Of a stretch of 64,000 nucleotides of DNA, positions 35,992 to 46,976 are shown one piece after another. The DNA is from Favolaschia claudopus (lineage: Eukaryota > Basidiomycota > Agaricomycetes > Agaricales > Mycenaceae). Below the pieces are notes generated by a model. The model was not told where the DNA came from. It worked only from the letters and a program-made list of their open reading frames with translations, and did no database searches. The position numbers and the translations under genes were made by a program. Every line of letters begins with the position of its first letter. The stretch's first letter is position 1. The stretch spans positions 434,001 through 498,000 of the forward strand of contig JAWWNJ010000051.1 in assembly GCA_037176885.1 (NCBI GenBank), in the 5' to 3' direction.

Positions 35992-37874
35992 ATGGGTCTG
36001 CTGCTCTCACTTCCCTTAGCTGGTGGCTTAGGCACTGTCGCTACATCATGCCTTGCGGGTGTAGCATTCTGCTTCACTTCCACAGCGGGTGAGCACTCTT
36101 CATCGGTGTGAACGCTGCTTGCTCAATGTCGTATCCGCAGCGTCTATGTTCTTCAAGTCCTGCAATTGCAACTCGTCCATAGCCACGCGTGTCGGATTCG
36201 CTGTACGAAAACTAGCGTCATACAACATCAGCATCTCATTTCGCGCAGATAATATTCTCCCTCAATTCCATTCTGGCATGGATCATGAAAACAGAAATGG
36301 TTATAGAACTCATTCGGAAATGGAGTTACGACTACATCAAGATGGAATGTGCAAATGACAAGTGCTACGGTGTCCTTGCAGTAGGTCGAAATGGCGGTCG
36401 CGTCCTGCAGGTTGTTCAATTCTTCCCAGGTTCATCGCATATGCTTTGCACTTGCCCTCTTTCATGCCATTCTGAGTCTATCGCTCATCGGCGTCAAAGA
36501 TACTCGGGACAAGCGTGCTGCAATCCAGAATGGGTGAGCGTTGCTCATTAATTCATGATCAATACCTGATACCGGACGCGAAGTTGGTGGGGACCGAAAG
36601 TCCTCCTTTGGTTCATTCTCGTCGTCGTCTCCTTCTTCATTCCGAATCCTTTCTTCATCTTCTGGGGGAATTATGTCTCATTGATCGGAGCAACCATCTT
36701 CATCTTACTTGGACTGGTTCTTCTCGTGGACTTTGCTCATACGTGGTCCGAGACTTGCCTCGACAACTGGGAGAATTCCGATGGATCGTCAAACCTCTGG
36801 CAATGGATCTTACTTGGCTCGACAGCTGCCATGTATATATTCACCATCACCATGACTGGCCTCCTCTTTGCGTACTTCGCAGGTTCAGGATGCACCCTCA
36901 ACCGGTTCTTCATTGCATTCAATCTCACCCTTGCGATCATAATCACCATCATGTGCGTGCATCCCACGGTGCAGGAATATAATCCTCGGTCCGGCCTGGC
37001 TCAGTCTGGCATGGTTGCTGCCTATTCGACCTACCTCATCATCTCCGCCATATCGAACCACACCCATGAAACAAACCACGCTTGCAATCCCCTCAGGAAT
37101 AGCGAAACGACGGCAAGGCGGACTGCTGCCATACTCGGCGCTGTTTTTACGTTCCTTGCTATTGCATATTCCACTACTCGAGCTGCAACTCAAAGCCGCG
37201 CTCTCATCCGGAAAGGGAAGCGTGGCGGTGCTGTTCAGCTTCCTGACGGCCTTGATGGGCATGCGGAATTGGGAGTGGTCAATAAACAGCCCTCACGGAC
37301 AGACTCTCCCCGGTACCAGGCCTTGTTAGCCGCTGTCGAGGCAGGGTTCGTGTTAGCATCTTTTCTTTTGGTGTTTCGCTTACGCCTCTGTCTAGCGCTA
37401 TCCCTGCTTCTGCTCTGGAAGAGGAGGAAGATGAGGAAGACGATGAGATTGATACCGAGACCCGGGACGACGAACGCACCGGGACCCGTTATAACGTCAG
37501 AGTCGCGGTTTTCTTTCCCTCTTGAAAGAAAATCTAAAATTCCTTAGTATTCATGGTTCCACATCATCTTCGCCATTGCGTCTATGTATGTTGCGATGCT
37601 ATTGAATGATTGGTGAGTCTTCCGGTTCTACTGCCTTCGTCTCTTCATATCTTCCAGGAATGTTGTATCCGACATATCTAAATCGGCCGATCCGAACAAT
37701 ATCTACATAGGCCGGTCAGAGGTTGCAATGTGGATGCGCGTAGTATCTAGTTGGATTTGTATGCTGCTCTACATTTGGAGTCTCCTCGCTCCAGTATTAT
37801 TGCCTGACAGGTAAAGCATAAATTCCATAATGACGCACGCATTGACTGTATTTCTTAGATTCGGAGATCTGTGA
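35992..37874 (+). CDS. TMS1: TMS1/SERINC family membrane protein
   Basis: A polytopic membrane protein of the TDE1/SERINC family, associated with serine incorporation into lipids and found in vacuole or plasma membrane. Nine exons (35992-36088, 36141-36202, 36249-36380, 36430-36533, 36584-37345, 37396-37495, 37548-37612, 37658-37810, 37859-37874) give 496 residues. The family start MGLLLSLPLAGGLGTVATSC is present, as are the Cys-rich loop KSCNCNSSIATRVGF, GVKDTRDKRAAIQNGWWGPK and NPFFIFWGNYVS. The C-terminal part reads SWFHIIFAIASMYVAMLLNDW. About eleven hydrophobic segments can be counted. A loop around 37400-37490 is strongly acidic (EEEEDEEDDEIDTE). The terminal exon is only 16 nt and encodes FGDL. 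Start and end agree with the usual family length. Confidence 0.94.
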
Positions 37875-37975
37875 AGCAACGCGCACCTAACTGTTTAATT
37901 TTACGGACCATTTTATTGTAAATCGAATCATATTACTTTGCCATGTATGACGACCTACACCGTCGTGTGGTACAG

Positions 37976-39145
37976 TTATAACGATTTCTCAAGAGCAATC
38001 AGCTCCTCCACCGTTTGGGCATGCTTGTTGCCCACCAACGATTCATGGGTGAGAGGCTTGAGAGGACCTCTCACATTACAGGATCCGTATCCGAAATTCT
38101 TGGAGACTATGGCTTTGACGCCACTGATTCCTCCAAGCTTCTGCATAGCCCAATCTGCGTGACCAAGTTGGGCCTGCAACGCCATCGCCTCCTCAAGCTT
38201 GCCTTCTTTGTGAAGCTTCAAAAGCTTGGCGTGCACCTTGGGCACGACATTGACGAGGGCACCTATGAGCCCTGCGCCTCCGCAAAGGAGGGAGGTCAGG
38301 AAGAAGTCAGAGCGGCCAGCAAACGTCGCGAATTCTGCGCTAGGGAAAGTGGACGCTAGCCGCTGTAGTTTACCTGGCATATATGAACACGATGGTAGTA
38401 GATCGGAGAATGTGCCGCAGAGAGCAACCTACCAATCTGTCCACAAGATAGTTTAGTCCCGACGATATTCGGATGCTGCGCAAGTGTAGCGAGAAGGTCT
38501 GAATCAAGATCTAAACCGGCCGTTACAACTGGAAAGTTATAGATCATGTAAGGCAATGGAGAGGAATCTGCCACCTGTACGGCTGTCTTGAGTGCTGATG
38601 ATGACCTGTGAAATGTTCTTACCTCTCGATGGAAGCGTATGATGTTATCGACGCTCATCTGCGGAGGCCAAGTCGAAGGAGTCAAAACTAGAACATGAGA
38701 TGCCCCAGCCTCCTTCGCATCAGCGCACAACTAACAGTGCATCGAGAAAAGTCGGTAAATTTTATAAAGCAGTAAGAGAACTGCAAGCCTTTTTAGTTTC
38801 GCGAGCGGATTGCGCGCCAGTCCCAGCGATCACGAGAACATTCTGGAAACCGTTCTCATCCAAGGTTTTTCGGGTTAGCTTGATCGCTTCTTTCCTTTCG
38901 TCGTGAGACAGATGTTGAGCCTCTCCATTGGATCCCTGTACGAGGATACCGGTGACTCCGCCTTGGGCTAGGCGGAGAACGTGAGATTGTATCGCTGGTA
39001 CATCAAAGTCCTCGTTTTCGTCGAAGAATAGGACTGCAGGGACGTAGTAGCCTGTATGGATCCAGAAAAGGCGATCTCAGTATCGCGCACCGGGAACAAC
39101 GCACTCTGTGTCTGGGAAGAACGTACCTGAGGGAGGGGCGGTCAT
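37976..39145 (-). CDS. Dihydrodipicolinate synthase-family aldolase
   Basis: A (beta/alpha)8-barrel class I aldolase of the DapA family. Fungal members are usually not lysine enzymes but 2-keto-3-deoxy-sugar acid or 4-hydroxy-2-oxoglutarate aldolases, for example in galacturonate catabolism. Five exons (39127-39145, 38789-39051, 38623-38730, 38433-38574, 37976-38373) give 309 residues. The family motif LVQGSNGEAQHLSHDER carries the substrate-binding turn. The catalytic Tyr lies in MIYNFP and the Schiff-base Lys in VGTKLSCGQIG. GRSDFFLTSLLCGGAGLIGALVN follows in the barrel. The intron at 38731-38788 seems to use a GC donor (AAG|GCTTGC); a GT donor in the right phase is absent. Exon 1 encodes only MTAPPS plus one base. 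Confidence 0.88.
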
Positions 39146-39532
39146 AGTTGCTGTTAAGGTTAGAAAGAACCCCGATGAGTGCAAGATAGTACGCCGGGCC
39201 GGCAGTGCCGGCGTTCAACCATGCCGTTCAACTCTCTCAAATGTGGAGAAAACGTTGCTGGCGAGCATCTATTCAGTGGCAGATAATATGTTCTCTGCAG
39301 AAATCTACCACTCGGGATGTTTCCCAAGCATTGTTCCGAAAAACACTCATTAGCGGCATCCAAAAACGAACACTTCGACTCGATCGAGTGGAATATTGGC
39401 TGCCGTGTCCCGGTCAAAGGATGAGAAATGTCTAGTTTCGAGCGTACTATTTGATGGAAGAATAAGTACAACAAGTACGTCGTCCGTCGGCCGCAGGACA
39501 CTATCTGAGGATAACCCGTCCACGCTTACCCA
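39146..39532. other. Spacer between aldolase and proteasome genes
   Basis: About 390 bp hold the aldolase promoter and the 3' end of the proteasome gene, both on the minus strand. No coding frame with recognisable features was found, and no TATA box was identified on the minus strand near 39146-39250. Confidence 0.5.
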
Positions 39533-40975
39533 TTAGTCCCGTTTGAGATCTCTGCGTACAACAAACAAGCGCTCTCCATCGTCGTTGGTGGTCAGCTCGG
39601 TGACACCCCGGATAGACTGGAGGTCTTGCGCTTGGACATCGCTGGTGCCCTTGGCAAGCACGACGTACATTTCCAGCCCGTCGCCAACCTGTGCGGGGAG
39701 GGAAGGAAGGAGTACAGTGAGATTAGATTGGAGGCGAGAATAAGAACAAGGAAGAGAGATGCAATCTTACCTCGATGTGACGCTCGGTTGCGCTTGTGAA
39801 CGAGTCGATAACAAGTGAAAGCACATGCGACAAGGGGAGGTGTGTGGGATGGGATGTGCCTGGTGCCGGTGTTTGGTTTCGGAAGTAGATCTGAAATGAA
39901 GAGAGAATGTGAGATCATGCGTAAGAGCGGGAAACACAAGGGAATCGGGGGGAATTATCGGCTAAGAGTCGGAGAGGTGCCGACACAACATCATCCCGAA
40001 AGAATTCTGTTTGACCGTCTTGGCAGCACCCAGTGAGTGATAGCATCGTCAGAATCATCGCAACGGTAGGGAGGGAGAGGCCAAGGAACCGAAGCAAATG
40101 TTTCAACAAATTTGCTGACTTTCGAAAAAGTTTTTGGAAAATGAAATGCTACGAAACCTCGGTCCGTGGATGAAGCGGAACATGATAACGGGAAGCGTTG
40201 AATCGCGTCGCTAGACAGCTGACATCATAACGCAGGGAGATACCGTCCCGTGAGAGGTTGCGAGAGAGGTACCGCGAGCGTAGTTTGGGAGTAGAAAGAG
40301 AGTGGACCAATGGGCTAACCTGGTTGTCTAAGAATGGCTGCACGAGTGAACTAGCGGCACCGGCTGCGCGACAGGCCTCACGCTCGTACGACCCGACAGG
40401 GTCAAAGGAGTATACCGCGCCAGAGCCTGTAGAAATGAGGTTTTGAATTGTTGAGGACCGGCACTGACGTACCGTCCTCTTCTATACCACCAAGGATGTT
40501 GTAAACGTAGTAAGGGAAGAAACGACGCGCATAGAGCATTGTCTGGATGAGACGTGCGATAGCGCGCAGAGGCATATCTTTTGCATGGGCATGGCGGTAC
40601 CACTGTGCACGAGCATTTGTGAACGGTACCAAGTGTAAGAGCTGAGGGACCGACTTCTAGACGTTGCCGCACTTTCTTCACAAACATGTTACCGTCTGCA
40701 GCAAATCCGTTCGTCGCCAAAACAGCCTTGTCCGTCCTGGAGCTCAGATTCGGACGAGAGAAGTTGGATATGATGGGGGACACGTACAAACGAAAGACCT
40801 TGGGGGCGTAGCGGGTTTGGATGCTGTATCCTTCACTCTGACGCGTGTCGCCTGCAATTACACTGAAGTTGGCCCCGGCAATAGCGAGGATAGTTCCTCC
40901 GTTCTCGCTGTAGGGATTGAACTGCCTTTGTTGAGGCTGGCCATGGACGGAGGGAGACATGACAGGATGTTGCAT
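39533..40975 (-). CDS. PRE7: 20S proteasome subunit beta-6
   Basis: A non-catalytic beta ring subunit of the 20S proteasome (beta type-1 in animal naming). Six exons (40788-40975, 40655-40736, 40473-40602, 40320-40426, 39771-39890, 39533-39688) give 260 residues. Family sequence is clear: [72 protein letters not shown] and [19 protein letters not shown], then [11 protein letters not shown]. There is no propeptide Thr at a GTTT site, as expected for beta-6. The fourth intron (39891-40319) is 429 nt, eight times longer than its neighbours. The last two exons (FRNQTPAPG, and [14 protein letters not shown]) are slightly longer than in yeast. Confidence 0.95.
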
Positions 40976-41168
40976 GGTTTGGACGCGTATCTGTTGACGG
41001 AGAGAGACAGAAGGTGACTAGAAAGGTGACCTTTAAGGTAGACCAAACCAGGGACGCGTCAGTGCTCGATTTGAATGGCTTTGCCTAACACGACCAAATA
41101 TTCTGGTTCAACTTGAAATTGCTGGTTGCTTGTTGCGCTCGTTGTGATTATTGTGGTGACCGCGTTAT
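40976..41168. promoter_or_regulatory. 193-bp divergent promoter, PRE7/LIM gene
   Basis: The two start codons are 193 bp apart on opposite strands. The spacer has no open frame of interest and no clear TATA box. I did not recognise a proteasome-type PACE element (GGTGGCAAA) on either strand. Confidence 0.5.
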
Positions 41169-43883
41169 ATGGCACAAAACCCGCCTTATCGTACAGGATT
41201 CGTCGTTCAACCTCAACAGCAGCCCCAGTACTCTCACCAACAGCAGCCCTACGATCCCCGCAATCAGTATCCCCAGTACCAGCCAAGGCAACCCGCATAT
41301 CCTCAGTATCAACAGCCCCCTCAGCACCAGTATTATCCTCAGTACTACCAGCAGCCACCTCCACCTCAATCGCACCCTTATACTCAACCACAGCAGCATC
41401 CTCAGTATGCCCAACAGCCTCCTCCTCGGCCCAGGTCATCTTTGGGACATGCATATTCGCATTCCGTGCCTGTTGCACCCGGCCATACTCAATTCGTGAA
41501 TCCCCCACCGCTGTCACCATCTGCCCTGCAAGCGCAGGCGGCACAAGCCCAGATGCATGCCCGTGCACGCGCTGTTCCCCCGCCAAGGCGTGCAGATACG
41601 CTACCCCCAGCTATTCCAGCTGAACAAGCGTCGACTGTTGCTCCATATTCTCAGCAGCAGCAATATAACAATTCTCTCCCGAATCCGGTGCCACTGAACC
41701 GCTCCGCTTCTTCATCGTCAGCCGCGGCTTCGTCTCGCCCTCTTCCTGTCCCCACTCCTTCCTCATCTTCGGTTCCCCGACCACCTGCGAAGCATCAGTC
41801 AATTGACCTTGGCCGTTTCCCGCCTTCTGCACAGCCAGCACCACCCCAGCCAGTTCCCCAGCCCGAGAAACCCCAAACCGCACCAGAGTCACCTTCTCAG
41901 ATCAGGCGTCGGGCATCTCCTCCGCGTTTCACCGGGGGCTCAGGTTCATGGTCTGAACCTCCGCCGATCGATCCTTTGCCAAAGCCTTCGGCTTCCACAC
42001 CTACGAATGCCTACAAAGATCTTCTTTCGGGCCAGGGATCGGCTCTGGAAAGCGGGAAATTCGTTCCCCTCTGGAAGCGGGGGCTTATAACCAATGGGGA
42101 GACGAGCGCATCCTCATCGGGGCGACCCCTCCCAACGACTCCGGCTAAAGGAGCCAGCACCGGCCTGAAACGCGGCGGCTCGTTGCATGTACGCGCTCCG
42201 GCGACAGCAGCCGCTACTAAATCACCTTCCCCTTCTCCAGAACCCTCATCGGAGTCCGAAGCCGAGTCGGATGACGAAGAACATGAGAATGAGACAGTGC
42301 AGTCCGCAGAGTCCGAGTCCGAGCCCGAGTCAGAATCGCAAGCGTCCGACTCTGAGGATGCGAGCTCAGATGCTGGGACCTCGAGTACTCAACCCGTATC
42401 CCCAACGTACGGGATACGCGATTTACCGCGCCCCCCTCCAATGGATGAGCGCTCCTCCACTGTCCCTCAACCCCCGCAAATTCGTGCTTCAGGTTTCGAG
42501 GGCAGAAGTGCGCCGGGGGTAATTGAGGGTGGAGGTAGTAGAACATTGATGTTTGCGGCGGCCTCCCTGAAGGGCACACCGGTTAAGAATTCTTGGCCGG
42601 CTCGCGTTCCCCCGTTACCACGGACGCCAGCTTTACGCGAGATAGGCGATTTAGAAGACTCCCCGCCCGTGTCGACGATACGACGGGGCGCTGTGAATCC
42701 ATCTGCGCCAATATCACAGCCGGCATCCAGATATAATGGGCCTTCGTCGCCTCTCTCAAAGACGCCTTCTGTCAACGTTAGTGGCCCTCCGGCTGTCCAG
42801 GCCTCTGCCCCGATTCCCTCCATCAGCTTCAGTGCTCCGACCAATGCCCCAAGTACATCCCAAATCCCCGCTATCAACTTGCCTGGGCCTTCGTCTCCGC
42901 AGATTCCAACGATCTCGTTCCCAGACGATGACTCTCCGAATCCGCCCCCTTCAATTCCCCAGATCAATCTGCCTGGCGATGACGATGATTTCGGACCGAC
43001 CATCAACGTCCAAGACGTTGACTCCAAACCCGCGCCCCAAGTCTTTGAAGTCCCTGGTATAAGCTTCGCTGGTGGCCCAACCGTCTCGACGGCACAGCGC
43101 ACATTACCGGCTCGCCCGCCATCTGAACGACAGCGGCGCGGACTAGCGTGTGGTGGATGCGGTGGCTCTATTGTGGGTCGAATTGTGAACGCGATGAATC
43201 TTAGGTGGCATCCGGAGTGCTTCAAATGCTCAGTTTGCAATGAACTTTTGGAGCATGTGAGCAGCTATGAGCGGGATGGCAGGGCGTACTGTCATCTGGA
43301 TTACCACGAGGTAAGTTGTGTTTCGCATTTATTTTTGCTGGATTCATACTTATTGTACAATAGAACTTTGCTCCGCGCTGCTATAGCTGCAAAACGGCAA
43401 TAGTGGAAGAGCGGTTCATCTCGCTCGATGACCCACAACTTGGAAGGCGTACCTACCACGAGCAACACTTTTTTTGCGCCGAGTGCGGGGATCCTTTCCT
43501 TCCCCCGTCGCTCCCCACGTCCAAGGGCGAAATTGCGTTTTCCGGCGACGGTGCTTTCGTCTCGGATGATGTCGGCTTCACGGTGTTTCGAGGTCATCCC
43601 TATTGTGAAGCGTGTCACGTACGCCTGAGGCTGCCTAAATGCAAGAAGTGTAAACGAAGCATTCGAGATGCGGACGAAGCTGTTGAGGCGCTGGGTGGGA
43701 AATGGTGTTGGGGTTGTTTCACTTGTGCGGTGCGTTTTTTGCGGGTTGTTCAATAATGTGTGATATAATGCTGATTGAAATTAGGGATGCGACAAACCAT
43801 TTGACGATCCGTCGTTCTTTGAGAGAGATGGTAAACCCTGGTGCGAGCCGTGCTTTAGTATCATCTTGCGGAACGAACTTTAG
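41169..43883 (+). CDS. Paxillin-like LIM-domain protein
   Basis: A cytoskeletal or signalling adaptor probably acting at growing tips and septa, comparable with yeast Pxl1. Exons 41169-43310, 43364-43729 and 43785-43883 give 868 residues. The first 640 residues are low complexity: a Q/P/Y-rich start (41200-41480), Pro/Ser-rich linkers, an acidic E/S tract near 42240-42390 and repeated PxINLPG/ISFP short motifs around 42790-43050. Three zinc-binding LIM domains close the protein. The first starts CGGCGGSIVG, with WHPECFKCSVC. The second starts CYSCKTAIVEE, with a loop insertion rich in Ser/Gly. The third starts CKKCKRSIRD and ends CEPCFSII. Conserved W-H/C-x2-C spacings are intact. A LIM count of three fits the paxillin/Pxl1 group better than LIM kinases or GAPs, since no catalytic domain is present. 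Confidence 0.9.
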
Positions 43884-44351
43884 TACATACTATCATGACC
43901 TGTTATCTTGTGCTATTCGGCTATGTATCCTGTGAGTAGATTAATGTGTATGTCCCACTGTATATGAAGCTGTATCATGCACCAATGTATGTCTAATGCC
44001 TCTGCTTGTCTGCAACACTCGAAATTCGGAAGTATATACTGATAGAATATAAATGTTCCAGCTTTACAGTAATATGTTTTTCCGTGCAGTTCTGTCCCAA
44101 GTCTTACACAGCCGCAAACTGCCTTTTTGAGCGCAAAGCGTTTTGGTTCCCAATGCGGAACCCGATCTTTCGGCCGAATGTTTACATCACCGGCTACCAT
44201 ATACACCGGCACTCCGGACTAATCAAAGCGTTGAGCGCGTCAACGTTCGTCGTTCAACCGTCGTTGAACGGCGCTCTCGAGACCAACCACTCTCATTCAC
44301 CAACCGTCAGCTTGTTCCACTGACAGCACTTTCGAAGCTTTCGTGTTTGAC
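43884..44351. other. Spacer upstream of the thioesterase gene
   Basis: About 470 bp contain the LIM gene 3' region and the thioesterase promoter. GTTGAGCGCGTCAACGTT (44231 on) contains a GTTGA/TCAAC inverted pair, and near 44260 CGTTCAACCGTCGTTGAACG forms a clear palindrome with GTTCAA and TTGAAC arms. No gene was seen. Confidence 0.45.
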
Positions 44352-44981
44352 ATGTCTCACTTGAAAAGTCGAAGGCGAGCAGATTACCTGTACTTCCTCT
44401 CTTACCGGACGCGCTGGTCTGTCTGTCCTCTCCACTGTGAGCCCCCAAATCCTTTACTTTTTATGTACAGGAGCGATAATGATCAGTATTCGCATGTCAA
44501 CAACTCGACCTACAATCTCTGGTGGGAGCTCCAACGTTTCTGCATCACACCGAATCACCAATCTCCTCCCCTGCAGGTTTGACTCCATCGTGAATACTTA
44601 CTTGATCGAATGCTGCTCGCTCGATCCTCCAACCTCAAAATCAATTGGCCTTGTAATTTCGTCCTATTGCGAAGTGGGTTTTCTGAACGGATCCTGGCTT
44701 GAATGAGTTTAGTTGACTTGTCTGCCAAGTCTTTCGCTCCTTTATCCTTTCCTCAGGTGGTGGATCTTGGTCTGCGAGTAAATAAGCTGGGAAGCTCGTC
44801 CGTGACTTACGAGGTCGGCGTGTTTCCACAAGGAGGTGACGAGCCATCTGCTGTTGGGGGTTACACCCACGTTTTCGTGGAACGGGAGGCGAGGCGGAGT
44901 ACCCCTATGCCTTCTCAAGTGCGGAAAGGTTTGAGTAACCTATTTCTTGAAGATGCTCGAAGTTCTTCAGCGAAATTATGA
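44352..44981 (+). CDS. Hotdog thioesterase ending in AKL
   Basis: A small 4-hydroxybenzoyl-CoA-thioesterase-type protein hydrolysing an acyl-CoA. Exons 44352-44416, 44471-44521, 44577-44673 and 44730-44981 give 154 residues. The family core is YRTRWSDNDQYSHVNNS, which contains the catalytic-region Asp and the HVNN turn. It continues with FDSIVNTYLIE, FAPLSFPQVVDLGLRVNKLG, SSVTYEVGVFP and THVFVERE. The chain ends SSSAKL; AKL is a peroxisomal targeting signal type 1, so the enzyme probably acts in peroxisomal beta-oxidation. The ATG at 44352 leaves 20 residues before the core, and an additional upstream exon cannot be excluded. A donor-like GTTTGA near 44926 was not used, because the unspliced end matches the family length and gives the AKL. 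Confidence 0.83.
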
Positions 44982-45502
44982 TGACACTTCGTGGACTTCT
45001 TTCAGACAGGTTTCATTCGCAGTCGCGAGCCAATGAAGCTATACTTGGCAAAGGCAAGACGCCATTCTTTGCACAAGCTTTCCCTTCCCGCTATGTTTGA
45101 CTTCCTTGGCATCTCGGTCTTCATAATGATACCACCCATCGCCGACCGGTTCCGTTATTTCAGCCTATTTCCGGAATCTATCTATCCACAGCCAGCGATA
45201 AGGCCATTCATCCGAGGCAGAAGTTAGTCATCTCTGGCTTATCTAGGCGTCTCATTGACTTCAAGACCACTGCATTTTCTCGCCCGTGTCATGATCGCCT
45301 GCGATCCCCGAACCTGACAAAGCGTCCTGCCAAAGCAGATGTCTATCCTTGATTTTGTGCTTGACGAGCACCTTTCGCTTGTGTTGTCGACTGACTTGGA
45401 ATCCCGTATAAAATGAAGGGTTCATACTACAAGGTTCTCTATCCAACTTGAATATCCTTCACATATCATCAAACTCAAATTCTATTGAATACCCGAGTCA
45501 AG
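44982..45502. promoter_or_regulatory. SDR promoter with TATA box at 45407
   Basis: The interval lacks a supported gene. TATAAAA at 45407-45413 lies 90 bp upstream of the SDR start codon, a typical distance when a 50-60-nt leader is present. The leader between is A/C-rich (CATATCATCAAACTCAAA), as in many highly expressed fungal genes. Confidence 0.55.
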
Positions 45503-46826
45503 ATGTCTTCCGAATCAAAACCACTTGTCTTTGTGAGTAGCGGGAACATGTGTGCCTTTGATATGCCCTCAGACCATTCCTACAGGTTACAGGTGCCTCC
45601 GGATTTATCGGCTTCGAAATTGTACATCAGTTACTGCAAGCCGGATATCCTGTCAGAGGGTGAGCAACTATTCAAGAGTTCATCACGCACTCATACTCAA
45701 CCCTGCGCCCTTACTAGAGCAGCCAGAGGGCCTAAAGTTGCTCTCCTCAAGAAAGCCTTCGAAAATCACCCTCGATTCGAGGCTGTCGAAGTCAGTGATA
45801 TAGCCTCCGGAGATTTTTCGACCGCATTGAAGGGGGTCGGTGCCATTATTCACACCGCAGCCCCCTTGCCTGGTCGGGCTGACGCCGAGACTGCGCTCAA
45901 GGTATCACCATCTTGTGCCTCACCTTGATATGTTAGACGAAAGTTGATCATTAATACAGAGTGCGATTGAGGGATCGCTCCATATACTTCGCGAAGCTGA
46001 AAAGGCCGGAGTGAAGCGATTCGTCTCTACTGGGTCAATGGTGACTTTCCCGGAGAATGGTTACGGTCCTGATGGTGGGTTCAGACGTATGTTGTCCTCG
46101 AGAGACACTGATCCAGGGACAGATTGGGTGTCAGTGACCAAGGAACAAGCCGTGGAAGGCAATAATGTATTCCTCCTCTACACTGCAGAGAAGAAATTCG
46201 GCGAACAAGCTGTTCTTGAGTTTGCAGACAATCACCCGGAAATGGACATCACGATTTGTGAGTTCTTCACACCGCAATGGCTGACAACAACGAGCTGAGT
46301 CTCATCCAATCTATCAGTCTGTCCCCCATGGATTTTTGGCCCCTTCGCCCCTGGCTTCGAGCACATTGTACCCGAACCTAACTTCGCCGCGTTCTCGACA
46401 AATGGGTTCGTTTACCAGCTTCTCCGGGCCGACAATGTCAATTACAACTACTCGCCCGGCATGCTCGATGTGCGCGATGTAGCACGCCTCCACATCGCCG
46501 GTCTCAACCCCTTGACGCCTGACCACCCTCGTAGGGTGCCGGTTGTGTCTCAGTATGAGAACGACTGGCGCGAAGCCATTGCATTCATCGCCCAGGAACG
46601 CCCTGAGCTGCGCGAGCGCCTTGCAGATCCTAGCAAGGCACCGGTGTGGTCCCACTCGAGGTCTCCAGACTTGGTTCCTGTGGAGAAGGCATTTGGTATC
46701 ACTCTGGACTCGTATAAGACGTGGAAGGAGACTATTCTGGATGCAGTTGACAGTTTCCTTCAGCTGGAGAAGGTCTGGACAGCTAAAGGTCTCAAGTTTG
46801 AGGTTCCCACCGTTCCGCCCGTGTAG
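45503..46826 (+). CDS. Extended SDR reductase (ketoreductase/epimerase-like)
   Basis: An NAD(P)-dependent short-chain dehydrogenase of the extended, GRE2/dihydroflavonol reductase-like class, probably cytosolic, reducing a carbonyl compound. Exons 45503-45532, 45586-45659, 45718-45901, 45960-46257 and 46318-46826 give 364 residues. The nucleotide-binding motif VTGASGFIGFEIV (TGxxGxxG) begins at residue 11. IIHTAAPLP, KRFVSTGSM and the catalytic YTAEKK (Y-x3-K) follow. The segment FCPPWIFGPFAPGFEHIVP is typical of the substrate side, and MLDVRDVARLHIAGL closes the core. Exon 1 encodes only MSSESKPLVF. The exact substrate cannot be predicted; GRE2-type methylglyoxal or flavonol reduction are only examples. 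Confidence 0.88.
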
Positions 46827-46849
46827 GAGTCGCAATAATAGGAATTTAT

Positions 46850-46855
46850 AATAAA
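46850..46855 (+). terminator. AATAAA polyadenylation-type signal
   Basis: AATAAA lies 24 bp after the SDR stop codon and about 120 bp before the next gene. Fungal polyadenylation signals are loose, so this is suggestive only. Confidence 0.4.
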
Positions 46856-46976
46856 GAGACTGTCGCTCTATCGTTTCTATATCGGGTTCATTGCTTCTGC
46901 GCGAAGGCAAGTACGCGTGAGTCACGATGCACGTGGGTGTGACAGACCGCCTCCCGCACCACGACCAGCGCATACA

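Noticed and set aside
40149..40343. Read-through of the proteasome exon into the long intron
   Set aside because: The unspliced product would lose the last two beta-6 exons, whose sequence downstream is clearly family-like.
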